Origin: Larkinella knui
GTDB lineage: Bacteria; Bacteroidota; Bacteroidia; Cytophagales; Spirosomataceae
DNA length: 64,000 nt
Direction: 5' to 3'
NCBI RefSeq assembly: GCF_003858645.1
Contig: NZ_RQJP01000004.1
Span: 868,001 to 932,000, forward strand
Part shown: one piece after another, positions 25,794 through 33,930 of the stretch
Position numbering within the stretch: the first letter of the stretch is position 1
Layout of the letters: the number at the start of each line of letters is the position of its first letter
Program-made: the position numbers and the translations under genes
The notes under the pieces: generated by a model
What the model was told of the DNA's origin: nothing
Database searches by the model: none
The model's input: only the letters and a program-made list of their open reading frames with translations

Positions 25794-26942
25794 ATGTCTC
25801 TTAATCGTCGTGAATGGCTCCGGTCCGGATTGCTGGCTGGTGTAGGTTTAGCAGCTGCTCCTGCGGCTTATTGTGAGCCCTGGCTGGACAAGCCTGAGCT
25901 GGCTGGTGCACTGCCGCCAACCGCTCCGAAAGGTGCCCTGAAAGCGCGTCTGTCGGCCAACGAAAACCCGTACGGGCCATCGCCAAAGGCTTTGAAAGCC
26001 ATTGCGGAAGCCGCTCCGGAAGGATTTTTGTATCCGTTTCAGTACGGGATGCAGTTGCAGAAAATGATTGCAGAAGAGGAAGGCGTAGCACCGGAGCAGA
26101 TTCTATTGTCGGCCGGTTCGGGAGCCTTGCTGCACGCTACGGCTTTGCAGTATGCGTATACAAATCCGGGCAGCAGCGTTTTGTCGGCCGACCCAACGTA
26201 CGAACAACTGGTTCGGGCGGCTGTCATGCACGGCATGACGTGGGACAAAGTGGCACTGACAACGGGCACCTACGACCACAATCTGGAAGAAATGGAAAAG
26301 AAGGTCAACGACAAAACCGGTCTGGTTTACCTTTGCAATCCGAACAACCCGACGGGTGTAACGATGAATCCGGAAAGTCTGCGGGCGTTTGTCGACCGCG
26401 TTTCGGCGAAAAAACCGGTCTTTGTCGATGAAGCGTATATTCACTACACGGGTGATCCGAAAAAATACACGGTGATTGAAAACATCAAGAAAGGCCAGAA
26501 CGTGATGGTCGCCAAGACGTTCTCGAAGATCTACGGCATGGCCGGTTTGCGGATGGGCTACATGGTGGGCCAGCCGGATACACTCAAAGCCATTTCAAAA
26601 TGGGGGGGCGGTGTTGGTAACCTGAGTATGACCACGTTGCGGGCTGCGCTGGCGTGTTACAAAGACGACGAATTTATCAAGTATTCGCTGGGTAAAGGGC
26701 TGGAAGCCCGCGAGTTTCTGTATGCTACGCTGAAGCAAAACGGCTACACGTACCTGCCATCCGGCACGAACTTCGTGTTGTTCCCGATCCGGATGAAGGG
26801 TGACGATTTCACCAAGAAAATGATGGAAAACGGCGTGAGCGTTCGTCAGTGGAAATTTGACGGCCAGTTCTGGTGCCGCGTGAGCCTGGGCACGATGGAT
26901 CAGATGAAATACTTCGCCGATGCGCTGAAAGTTATTTCGTAA
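25794..26942 (+). CDS. Tat-exported PLP-dependent class I/II aminotransferase
   Basis: A 382-residue fold-type I aminotransferase, closest in pattern to histidinol-phosphate aminotransferases. The first residues MSLNRREWLRSGLLAGVGLA form a twin-arginine signal ending near AAYCEP, so the folded holoenzyme is predicted to be periplasmic. Catalytic features are LSANENPYGPSPKAL (substrate loop), YLCNPNNPTGVT, VDEAYIHY and the PLP lysine in KTFSKIYGMAGLRMGY. Placement behind the SusC/SusD/lipoprotein operon suggests it acts on an imported amino compound. Substrate unknown; a biosynthetic HisC role is unlikely given export. Confidence 0.87.
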   Translation: MSLNRREWLRSGLLAGVGLAAAPAAYCEPWLDKPELAGALPPTAPKGALKARLSANENPYGPSPKALKAIAEAAPEGFLYPFQYGMQLQKMIAEEEGVAPEQILLSAGSGALLHATALQYAYTNPGSSVLSADPTYEQLVRAAVMHGMTWDKVALTTGTYDHNLEEMEKKVNDKTGLVYLCNPNNPTGVTMNPESLRAFVDRVSAKKPVFVDEAYIHYTGDPKKYTVIENIKKGQNVMVAKTFSKIYGMAGLRMGYMVGQPDTLKAISKWGGGVGNLSMTTLRAALACYKDDEFIKYSLGKGLEAREFLYATLKQNGYTYLPSGTNFVLFPIRMKGDDFTKKMMENGVSVRQWKFDGQFWCRVSLGTMDQMKYFADALKVIS

Positions 26943-26944
26943 CG

Positions 26945-27043
26945 CGTACCCACGGGCGGCCCCGTTTAGTCCGTGTTTTTAATGCTTTTAATGACCAGGA
27001 AAAAACACGTACTAAAAACTACGCGTCCCGGTCCGTGGGTAGG
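26945..27043. repeat. Inverted repeat, CGTACCC...TTTAGTCCGTGTTTTT family
   Basis: CGTACCCACGGGC at 26945 pairs with the complementary GTCCGTGGGTAGG ending at 27043. Inside, TTTAGTCCGTGTTTTT (26965-26980) pairs with AAAAAACACGTACTAAA (27000-27016). The same words occur in the palindrome at 57062-57141 and, shortened, at 56204-56238. It fills the gap between the aminotransferase and aroB. Confidence 0.6.
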
Positions 27044-27096
27044 TTGAAATCGCTTCCGAAGTTTTACCTTTGGAAGCGATTTCTATATAACTCCGT

Positions 27097-28122
27097 ATGT
27101 CCATTCAAATTTCTCCCCTTGCCGAAAGCCTGCCGGTTTTTTTAAAACAGCACAATTATTCGGCCATTGCGGTTCTGGCCGATGCAAATACGAAGCGATT
27201 CTGCTATCCGGCTATAAAAAATTTTTTACCGAAACATAAAATTATTACACTTCGGGCGGGCGAACAATACAAAGATTTAACGGCTTGTGAGATGGTTTGG
27301 CAGGCCCTAACCGACGCCCAATTTGACCGCCATGCCCTGCTAATTGATCTGGGAGGGGGCGTTGTTGGGGATCTGGGCGGTTTTTGTGCGGCAACCTACA
27401 AACGCGGCATTGATTTTATTCAGATTCCAACCACGTTGTTGTCGCAGGTAGATGCCAGTGTCGGCGGGAAGCTAGGTATTGACTTTCACGGATTTAAAAA
27501 CCATATTGGGGTCTTCAAATTACCGGAAGCGGTTCTGATTGATACGGTTTTCTTTCAAACATTACCGGAGTTGGAACTGCGGTCGGGTTTTGCCGAAATC
27601 ATTAAACATTGCCTGATTGCCGATGCCGCCAAATGGAATGTCATCCGTCGCCGGGATTTGCACCAGCAGGATTGGAATGATCTGGTGGCGCATTCGGTCG
27701 CAATAAAAAAAAATATCGTTGAACAAGATCCAAACGAGAAGGGAATACGTAAAGTATTAAACTACGGTCACACGTTGGGTCATGCGCTCGAAACCCATTT
27801 TCTGGCCGATCCCAAACGACGGTTGCTGCATGGTGAAGCCATCGCGGCCGGCATGATTGCCGAAGCCTTTATTGCGAAACGAAAAGGGCTGATCGAAATC
27901 GGGTTGCTGGAGCAGATTGAAGAGTACCTATTTTCAATATACGGACGCGTCAATCTGGCGGATGCCGACCTGGAGCCGGTGTTGACGTTGACGTTACAGG
28001 ACAAAAAAAACCGCAACGGTGAGGTACGGATGGCATTGCTGGACGGACCGGGAAGTTGCACGTACGATGTTCCGGTAACAAAAGCGGAGATGCGTCGGGC
28101 ACTGGATTATTACCGAACTTAG
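27097..28122 (+). CDS. aroB: 3-dehydroquinate synthase
   Basis: A 341-residue cytoplasmic enzyme that converts DAHP to 3-dehydroquinate, the second shikimate step. Visible motifs are the NAD-binding DLGGGVVGDLGGFCAATYKRG (about 85-105), PTTLLSQVDASVGGKLGID, the metal-site Glu in RSGFAEIIKHCLI, and NYGHTLGHALE. Length is normal for the family. It complements the DAHP synthase/chorismate mutase at the left edge. Confidence 0.95.
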   Translation: MSIQISPLAESLPVFLKQHNYSAIAVLADANTKRFCYPAIKNFLPKHKIITLRAGEQYKDLTACEMVWQALTDAQFDRHALLIDLGGGVVGDLGGFCAATYKRGIDFIQIPTTLLSQVDASVGGKLGIDFHGFKNHIGVFKLPEAVLIDTVFFQTLPELELRSGFAEIIKHCLIADAAKWNVIRRRDLHQQDWNDLVAHSVAIKKNIVEQDPNEKGIRKVLNYGHTLGHALETHFLADPKRRLLHGEAIAAGMIAEAFIAKRKGLIEIGLLEQIEEYLFSIYGRVNLADADLEPVLTLTLQDKKNRNGEVRMALLDGPGSCTYDVPVTKAEMRRALDYYRT

Positions 28123-28262
28123 AATTAACCAAATACCCGGTCCGTTTAAGCGTTTTTTTAAAACATTGCGGAGCAAAAGACACTATACTAAAGGAGTTCT
28201 ATTCATTTCTAACCAGTTTGTCTATTCGATTCAAATTTACAACCCTGTTAAACAGTCCGTTT

Positions 28263-28799
28263 ATGAAACATTTTATCGGCGTCCTTGTGTTACTGGCTGT
28301 GGTTTCGCTGGCCGGATGTATGCCTGGGAAATTATTCGTTGAGCACGATTACAGCTACGAAGGGCATTTTAAAAATTATGAATCTTTCAACTTTCTGGAA
28401 TGTGAGTACATCGACTCCACCTTGCTCTGCTCAGATATTCAGGAAGCTATTCGTCACCAAATGGAAGCGCGGGGTTATAAAGTGGCCAACCGCGCCCCGA
28501 ACCTGTTGATATCCTATAATATTTTTCGGAATGATCTGCGTTTCCGGGGGTATCAACAACCGGTTATCAAAGATTGGGTCGTGAGTGAAGACGGCGATGC
28601 GACTTACAAAAGAATCGACTACAACCTGGACGAAGGAACACTGATGATTTCATTGATCGACGCCGAAACCTATCAGGTCATCTGGAAAGGCTATGCGTCG
28701 CGGGTAACCCGAAATCCGAATTTCAAGAATAATTACTTCAAAGGGATCGTCCGATCCATCTTTGACCAGTATCCGCTCCTGGCAACAGCCCGAAAGTGA
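28263..28799 (+). CDS. DUF4136 family lipoprotein
   Basis: A 178-residue predicted lipoprotein. The ATG at 28263 gives MKHFIGVLVLLAVVSLAGC-MPGKLF; the open frame extends upstream to 28056 but overlaps aroB and adds no signal. DUF4136 features are the short conserved block EAIRHQMEARGYKVANRAPNLLISYNI and the C-terminal VIWKGYASRV. Function is unknown; the family is common in Bacteroidota envelopes. Confidence 0.82.
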   Translation: MKHFIGVLVLLAVVSLAGCMPGKLFVEHDYSYEGHFKNYESFNFLECEYIDSTLLCSDIQEAIRHQMEARGYKVANRAPNLLISYNIFRNDLRFRGYQQPVIKDWVVSEDGDATYKRIDYNLDEGTLMISLIDAETYQVIWKGYASRVTRNPNFKNNYFKGIVRSIFDQYPLLATARK

Positions 28800-28816
28800 G
28801 GGTGTGAAAAAACAGC

Positions 28817-28870
28817 GAATAATGAATGTTGAATACCGGCGCTTGCTTCGTTATTCAGCGTTCATTATTC
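28817..28870. terminator. Convergent-gene hairpin (28817-28835 / 28852-28870)
   Basis: GAATAATGAATGTTGAATA pairs with TATTCAGCGTTCATTATTC apart from two G-T type positions. It lies between the converging DUF4136 and gldA genes, and the gldA stop codon falls inside the right arm. It probably terminates both directions. Confidence 0.5.
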
Positions 28871-29818
28871 CGTGTTTGGGGCCACCTGGGTGGTCAATTG
28901 TTTAAATATTCCCTCCAGACTACTTTCCTGTTGCTTCAGTCCAACCAGGGTAAGGTTTTTGTCGGCAGCTAATCGGAAAATAGCCGCCCGCAAATCACTA
29001 TTTTTGTCGGCCGTCAGCCGGTAGCGGCTTTGGCCCAGCACCTCCACGGTTCGAATACCGGGCAATCCATTCAGCAGAACGGTTTCGTCAGCCAGATCCT
29101 GCTCGAATTCGGCCACCACCACCATTGATCCATCGGCATTGTCGCGCAACTCATTCAGCAGCCCATCGGCCACAATCCGGCCCCGGTTGATGATGATAAC
29201 CCGGTCGCAGAGGGCTTCGACTTCCTGCATGATGTGGGTGGAAAACAGGACGGTTTTTTCGCGGCCAATCGTGCGGATCACCTGGCGAATTTCAGTGAGC
29301 TGATTGGGGTCCAGTCCGGTGGTCGGCTCGTCTAAAATCAGGACGGGCGGGTTATGAATGAGTGCCTGGGCCAACCCGACACGCTGGCGGTATCCTTTCG
29401 ATAACTGGCCGATTTTTTTGCGCTGTTCGAGTTCCAGCCCAACGAGCCCAATCATCTCATCGACCCGCCGGCTCAACGCCGAACGCCGTAAACCGTGTAA
29501 AGAACCTGCGAAGCTCAGAAATTCCTTCACGTACATGTCCAGGTAGAGCGGATTATGCTCCGGCAGATAGCCTAAACTTCGCCGTACAGCGATCGAGTTC
29601 GTCCGGACGTCAAAACCATTCACTTCAACCGTGCCCTCGGTAGGCGGCAGATAAGCCGTTGCAATTTTCATGGTCGTGGATTTTCCGGCACCGTTGGGTC
29701 CGAGAAAGCCTACAATCTCGCCCGGTTGCACGGCAAAAGAAATTCCATCAACCGCCCGTTGGGCCGTTTCGCCGTTTCGGGCGTAAATTTTAGTCAGGTT
29801 CTGTACCAGAATGGACAT
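28865..29818 (-). CDS. gldA: Gliding-motility ABC transporter ATPase GldA
   Basis: A 317-residue ABC ATPase. It has Walker A GFLGPNGAGKSTTMKIATAY (about 38-57), the Q-loop region LGYLPEHNPLYLDMYVKEFL characteristic of GldA, signature LSKGYRQRVGLAQALIHNP, Walker B VLILDEPTTGLDPNQ, and the His switch FSTHIMQEVE. GldA with GldF and GldG forms a transporter needed for gliding and type IX secretion-associated motility in Flavobacterium. GldF/GldG are not in this window. A closely similar non-gliding exporter ATPase cannot be excluded. Confidence 0.85.
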   Translation of the reverse strand: MSILVQNLTKIYARNGETAQRAVDGISFAVQPGEIVGFLGPNGAGKSTTMKIATAYLPPTEGTVEVNGFDVRTNSIAVRRSLGYLPEHNPLYLDMYVKEFLSFAGSLHGLRRSALSRRVDEMIGLVGLELEQRKKIGQLSKGYRQRVGLAQALIHNPPVLILDEPTTGLDPNQLTEIRQVIRTIGREKTVLFSTHIMQEVEALCDRVIIINRGRIVADGLLNELRDNADGSMVVVAEFEQDLADETVLLNGLPGIRTVEVLGQSRYRLTADKNSDLRAAIFRLAADKNLTLVGLKQQESSLEGIFKQLTTQVAPNTE

Positions 29819-30054
29819 CGATCAATACGAAAGTGCAAAGAGACAGGGTGCAATGTAAAAAAGCAACCGAATATTTTCAGGCAAACGGTCAGATTGTTGG
29901 GTCAGAATCGATTTAAAGTGCAAACGGTTTTGGCGAATTCCGTTTGTTCGTCGAAGCCCCTGTATTAACGTCGTTTTTGAAAAACCGCTTTTAAAACCAA
30001 AAACAATTTTTATTTTTAGCCTTCCGTTCACCCTGAAACGGGTTGAAAACTGCC

Positions 30055-30498
30055 ATGAGAACGAAGCACATCGGCCTGCTAGTGGGATGCCTGATGGCCA
30101 TTAGTTCCTGGGCTCAAAAACCGGGTGCCCAAAGTCCTGCTCTGGAACACATTGATATTCTTAGCCATCCGCCGGATGTTTTCACAAACTGTGATAATGC
30201 CCAAACGCAGACGGAGATGAATTTATGCGCGCAAATGCGGTTTCAGAAAGCGGACCATGAATTGAATGCGGTTTACAAACAACTGCTGGGCCTGGTGTCG
30301 AACACCGATAAAACGCTTGTGATCGAGGCCCAGCGGCAATGGATCGTCTACCGCGATGCGCACTGTAAAATCTATGAGAAAATGTACGAGGGCGGTTCTG
30401 CGCTGAGTATGGTACTCGCCAACTGCAAGGAAGCCACCACCCTGAGCCGGATCAATGAACTAAAAGAATTAGTAGCCGAACGCAAACTTAGACAATAG
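30055..30498 (+). CDS. LprI-like secreted protein (DUF1311)
   Basis: A 147-residue protein with signal peptide (MRTKHIGLLVGCLMAISSWA-QK). The mature part has the LprI-type pattern FTNCDNAQTQTEMNLCAQM, ELNAVYKQLL, AQRQWIVYRDAHCKIYEKMY and LANCKEATTLSRINEL, with four cysteines suited to two disulfides. Family members include a mycobacterial lysozyme inhibitor, but most have no known role. The ATG at 30055 was preferred over a TTG at 30043 because of the signal peptide. Confidence 0.82.
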   Translation: MRTKHIGLLVGCLMAISSWAQKPGAQSPALEHIDILSHPPDVFTNCDNAQTQTEMNLCAQMRFQKADHELNAVYKQLLGLVSNTDKTLVIEAQRQWIVYRDAHCKIYEKMYEGGSALSMVLANCKEATTLSRINELKELVAERKLRQ

Positions 30499-30509
30499 CT
30501 GCCAGCCCC

Positions 30510-32177
30510 ATGAGTGACTCTGTATTCCGGAAAAAATCGGTTGTAAAAGCCGTAGCCGACATTGACGATGGTGAATCGTCACACCTCAACAAGGTACTGG
30601 GTGTGCGCGACCTGACCTCGTTTGGAATTGCGGCTATCATCGGAGCCGGGATTTTTAGCACCATCGGACGCGCCAGCGTCAACGGCGGTCCGGCCGTATC
30701 GCTGCTGTTTGTCTTTACGGCCATTGCCTGCGTTTTTACGGCCCTCAGTTACGCGCAGTTTGCCTCAACGGTACCCGTCAGCGGAAGTGCTTACACCTAC
30801 GCTTACGTGTCATTCGGAGAGATTTTTGCCTGGATCATCGGCTGGGCGCTCATCCTGGAATACGCCGTCAGTAACATGGTGGTAGCCATTTCCTGGTCGG
30901 AGTATTTTACGTCGATGCTCGAAGGATTTGGGGTTCACTTTCCGTCTTACTGGGCAACGGATTACGGATCAGCCGCCCGGGCCTACGAACAAGTGCAGGC
31001 CAGCGCCACACCGGGAGACTTACCGGCCCATACCCGGGAACTGGCGCAGGCTTTTCAGGATGCTCCGGCGTTGGGCCGTTTGAGGTTTATTGCCGATTTG
31101 CCCGCCGGATTTGTAACGGTATTGATCACGTCCCTGGTGTATGTCGGGATTAAAGAATCCCGCACGGCCAGCAACCTGCTGGTGGTTCTGAAACTGGCCG
31201 TTATCGGATTGGTCATTGCTGCCGGAGCCTTTTACGTAAAACCCGAAAACTGGTCCCCATTCGCCCCCAACGGCGTTAGTGGCGTCTTGAGCGGGGTGGC
31301 TTCCGTCTTTTTTGCTTTTATCGGTTTCGATTCCATTTCGACCACCGCCGAAGAATGCAAAAATCCGCAGCGGGATTTGCCCCGCGCCATGATTTACTGC
31401 CTCATTATTTGCACGGTTTTGTACGTATTGATTACGCTGGTACTGACCGGGATGGTGAATTACAAAGAACTGGGCGTCGATGATCCGCTGGCCTACGTGT
31501 TTCAGAAAGTGGGGCTGGACGCCATTGCGGGCGTTATTTCGGTCAGTGCGGTAATTGCCATTACGAGCGCGTTGCTGGTGTATCAGTTGGGGCAACCGCG
31601 CATCTGGATGACCATGAGCCGCGACGGGCTGCTGTGGCCCCGTTTCTCGAAAATTCACCCGCGTTACCGGACGCCTTCTTTCGCCACCATTGTGACGGGC
31701 TTTCTGGTTGCCATTCCGTCGCTTTTTCTGGATATGCAGTTTTTTATCGATCTCACCAGCGTCGGTACGTTCTTTGCCTTTATTCTGGTCTGCGGAGGTA
31801 TTCTGTTTCTGGATGCGAAAGGGCTTTCCAAACATTCGAAGTTTAAAGTTCCTTATGTCAACGGGAAGTACATCGTCGGTCTGGCCTTGCTGGTCGCGCT
31901 GTTTTTTGTGTTGCGGGCGGGAGGGCTCCTGAGCGGTATTTCAGAAAAGCCGCTGCTGGCGGTTTTCTGGCTGACCTGGGCGGTATTTGCCGTGCTGTCG
32001 TTCCGCTATAATTTCTCCCTTCTGCCGGTTCTGGGCATTCTGACCAATCTTTACCTGATGACTGAACTGGGAATCAGTAACTGGGCTATTTTCGTCGTCT
32101 GGTTAATCATCGGTCTGGTCATTTACTTTTCGTACGGCTATCGGAAAAGCAAACTGGCTGTGGCAGACGCCGAATGA
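30510..32177 (+). CDS. APC-superfamily amino acid permease
   Basis: A 555-residue inner-membrane transporter with about 12-14 helices. The N-terminal VRDLTSFGIAAIIGAGIFSTIG is the unwound TM1 substrate-binding motif (GAGIF), and FFAFIGFDSISTTAEECKNPQRDLPRAM is the TM6-TM7 signature of cationic amino acid transporter (CAT/YfnA)-like permeases. A periplasmic insertion of about 50 residues follows TM4 (around 145-195). It starts 12 nt after the LprI gene. Substrate: amino acids, otherwise unspecified. Confidence 0.9.
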   Translation: MSDSVFRKKSVVKAVADIDDGESSHLNKVLGVRDLTSFGIAAIIGAGIFSTIGRASVNGGPAVSLLFVFTAIACVFTALSYAQFASTVPVSGSAYTYAYVSFGEIFAWIIGWALILEYAVSNMVVAISWSEYFTSMLEGFGVHFPSYWATDYGSAARAYEQVQASATPGDLPAHTRELAQAFQDAPALGRLRFIADLPAGFVTVLITSLVYVGIKESRTASNLLVVLKLAVIGLVIAAGAFYVKPENWSPFAPNGVSGVLSGVASVFFAFIGFDSISTTAEECKNPQRDLPRAMIYCLIICTVLYVLITLVLTGMVNYKELGVDDPLAYVFQKVGLDAIAGVISVSAVIAITSALLVYQLGQPRIWMTMSRDGLLWPRFSKIHPRYRTPSFATIVTGFLVAIPSLFLDMQFFIDLTSVGTFFAFILVCGGILFLDAKGLSKHSKFKVPYVNGKYIVGLALLVALFFVLRAGGLLSGISEKPLLAVFWLTWAVFAVLSFRYNFSLLPVLGILTNLYLMTELGISNWAIFVVWLIIGLVIYFSYGYRKSKLAVADAE

Positions 32178-32408
32178 ACCGGGCTTCACCAAGCTTTGTA
32201 GGGTATTAGCGGATGATAAAATCAATTCTGAGAAATAATTAATTGATTGTGCATACAATATATAATTCTTTCTATATTTTGCCACGGAATTAGCAGATTC
32301 AGGTAAAAGCAGATAGGAACAAGACTACCATCCAGACCGGATGCCGCATTTACGTGTTTGCCGATCAGATATTTAAGTCAGTTAATTTTACATCTCGCAA
32401 TAATGCAG

Positions 32409-32440
32409 AAAGCCTACAGGGTCTCCCTTTAGGCTTTTTT
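32409..32440 (+). terminator. Intrinsic terminator with six-T tail
   Basis: AAAGCCT (32409-32415) pairs with AGGCTTT (32431-32437), and AGGG with CCCT inside it around a TCT loop. A T-run follows to 32440. Confidence 0.75.
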
Positions 32441-32450
32441 ATTAGCAAAA

Positions 32451-32484
32451 AAGAAGGGCAACGATGGTAGTCGTTGCCCTTCTT
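32451..32484. terminator. Symmetric 14-bp hairpin at the end of the metallopeptidase gene
   Basis: AAGAAGGGCAACGA (32451-32464) and TCGTTGCCCTTCTT (32471-32484) are perfect complements with a 6-nt loop. On the minus strand it follows the YugP-family gene by 20 nt, so it is best read as that gene's terminator. Confidence 0.7.
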
Positions 32485-32504
32485 CAATCAAAAGCAGCTA
32501 GTGC

Positions 32505-33191
32505 TTAGTCGCTTCTGCGACCGCCCATAAGCAGACTGGCGTAGTACAGAAGCGTGGCCAGCGAGCCGAGTGCCGCAACGACGTACGTCATGGCCGCCCA
32601 CCAGAGTGCATCTTTTGCGTAGCCATATTCCCGCTGATTGACAATGTTCCGGTTTTGCACCCAGGCCAGAGCCCGGCGGCTGGCGTCGAATTCGACGGGC
32701 AGCGTGACAAAACTAAACAACGTGGTGACGGCGAATAACGCTACCCCAACGGCCAGCGGAATGATGGTGGTGTTGATCATCAGGATACCGATCAGAATAA
32801 TCCACTGCAGGTAGCTTGACGAAACCGTCAGGAACGGCACCATGGCCGAACGGAATTTAAGCGGACCGTAGGCCGTTGCGTGTTGCACGGCGTGACCGCA
32901 TTCGTGGGCCGCCACAGCCGCCGATGACACGCTTCGCCCATAATAGACGTCGGCACTCAGGTTGACGGTTTTATCCTGCGGGTTATAGTGGTCAGTCAGC
33001 ATTCCTTCTACTGAAAGCACGCGAACGTCAAAAATGTTGTTTTCGTGGAGCATTCGTTCGGCAATCTCCTTGCCGCTCATCCCGTTGCTTAGTCCGATTT
33101 GCGAATACTCGTTAAACTTGCTTCTCAAACGCCAGCTGATACCGGCACTGAGGAGCGCGAAAATGATGAAAATAATCCAGATTCCAGGCAT
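32505..33191 (-). CDS. Zinc metallopeptidase, YugP family
   Basis: A 228-residue membrane-bound neutral zinc peptidase. The active site is HECGH in AAVAAHECGHAVQHATAYGP (about residues 93-112). An N-terminal helix (about 2-20) and three further hydrophobic segments (about 120-165 and 200-222) anchor it. DHYNPQDKTVNLSADVYYGRSV before the HExxH is the family signature. Substrates are unknown. It appears to be monocistronic, with its own terminator. Confidence 0.9.
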   Translation of the reverse strand: MPGIWIIFIIFALLSAGISWRLRSKFNEYSQIGLSNGMSGKEIAERMLHENNIFDVRVLSVEGMLTDHYNPQDKTVNLSADVYYGRSVSSAAVAAHECGHAVQHATAYGPLKFRSAMVPFLTVSSSYLQWIILIGILMINTTIIPLAVGVALFAVTTLFSFVTLPVEFDASRRALAWVQNRNIVNQREYGYAKDALWWAAMTYVVAALGSLATLLYYASLLMGGRRSD

Positions 33192-33343
33192 AATTCAAGA
33201 AGACCGGGGTCGCCGGCACGATTAAGAGTACATGGTTAAACGGTAGTGTGGATCACTATACCTACTAAACAAATATCACTAAAAAAACGGTTCATTGTTT
33301 ATCCCTGTCTGCAACCGCTGATCACGGTTTTGGAACAGCCCCG

Positions 33344-33826
33344 CTATGGATAAGCCCTGCGGATTTTCTCGATGAGCGCCGTGGTGGAATAACCGGCAAC
33401 GAGCGGAATGGTTTGTACGTGACCGCCGTTCTGTACTACAAAATCCGCTCCCACGATGTCGCCGATGGCATAGTCGTCACCTTTAACCAACACGTCCGGC
33501 TTGAGAACCTGAATCAGTTCAAGTGGTGTTGGCTCGCCAAACAGGACCACGGCGTCGACAAACGCCAGCGAAGCCATCAGCCGGGCGCGGGCATATTCGT
33601 TGACAACCGGGCGCAGCGGTCCTTTGATGCAACTGACAGACGCGTCCGTATTCAGGCCCAGAATCAGTTTATCCCCGAACTGCCGGGCTTTTTCCAGGTA
33701 ATCGACATGACCCAGATGCAGAATATCGAAACAGCCGTTGGTAAAGACCATTTGCTGGCCGGTCGCGTGCCACTGTTCGGCCAACGCAACGGCCTGCTCC
33801 CGGCTGAGAATTTTGGATTCGGTCAT
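33344..33826 (-). CDS. rfaE2: D-glycero-beta-D-manno-heptose 1-phosphate adenylyltransferase
   Basis: A 160-residue nucleotidyltransferase equivalent to the C-terminal domain of HldE, encoded here as a stand-alone protein. It adenylylates heptose-1-phosphate during ADP-heptose synthesis for LPS core. Motifs are FTNGCFDILHLGHVDYLEKA (HxGH nucleotide site), LILGLNTDASVSCIKGPLRP, and VLVKGDDYAIGDIVGADFV. The kinase-type partner is not in the window. Confidence 0.92.
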   Translation of the reverse strand: MTESKILSREQAVALAEQWHATGQQMVFTNGCFDILHLGHVDYLEKARQFGDKLILGLNTDASVSCIKGPLRPVVNEYARARLMASLAFVDAVVLFGEPTPLELIQVLKPDVLVKGDDYAIGDIVGADFVVQNGGHVQTIPLVAGYSTTALIEKIRRAYP

Positions 33827-33861
33827 TTTTTTGATGGCTAAGCTGGTTGGATGACTACAAA

Positions 33862-33926
33862 GGTTAAAAATGGCTAACCGGTAAAATGAGCCATCAAAAC
33901 CATTTTTAACCCTACCACCATTTTAC
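33862..33926. repeat. Overlapping hairpins, GGTTAAAAATGG type
   Basis: GGTTAAAAATGG (33862-33873) pairs with CCATTTTTAACC (33900-33911), and GTAAAATG (33881-33888) with CATTTTAC (33919-33926). The two pairings interlock and so are alternatives. Related words recur at 34951-35087, on the other side of the next gene. Confidence 0.5.
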
Positions 33927-33930
33927 TTTA

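Larger units (their letters stand above)
32178..32504. other. 327-nt intergenic region with two terminators and a possible small RNA
   Basis: No convincing ORF. From the left it holds AT-rich sequence (to about 32285), about 120 nt of mixed composition, a strong U-tailed hairpin on the plus strand (32409-32440) and a second symmetric hairpin (32451-32484) beside the converging metallopeptidase gene. The first hairpin is about 230 nt from the permease stop codon, far for its own terminator, so it may end an independent short transcript. Confidence 0.4.
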
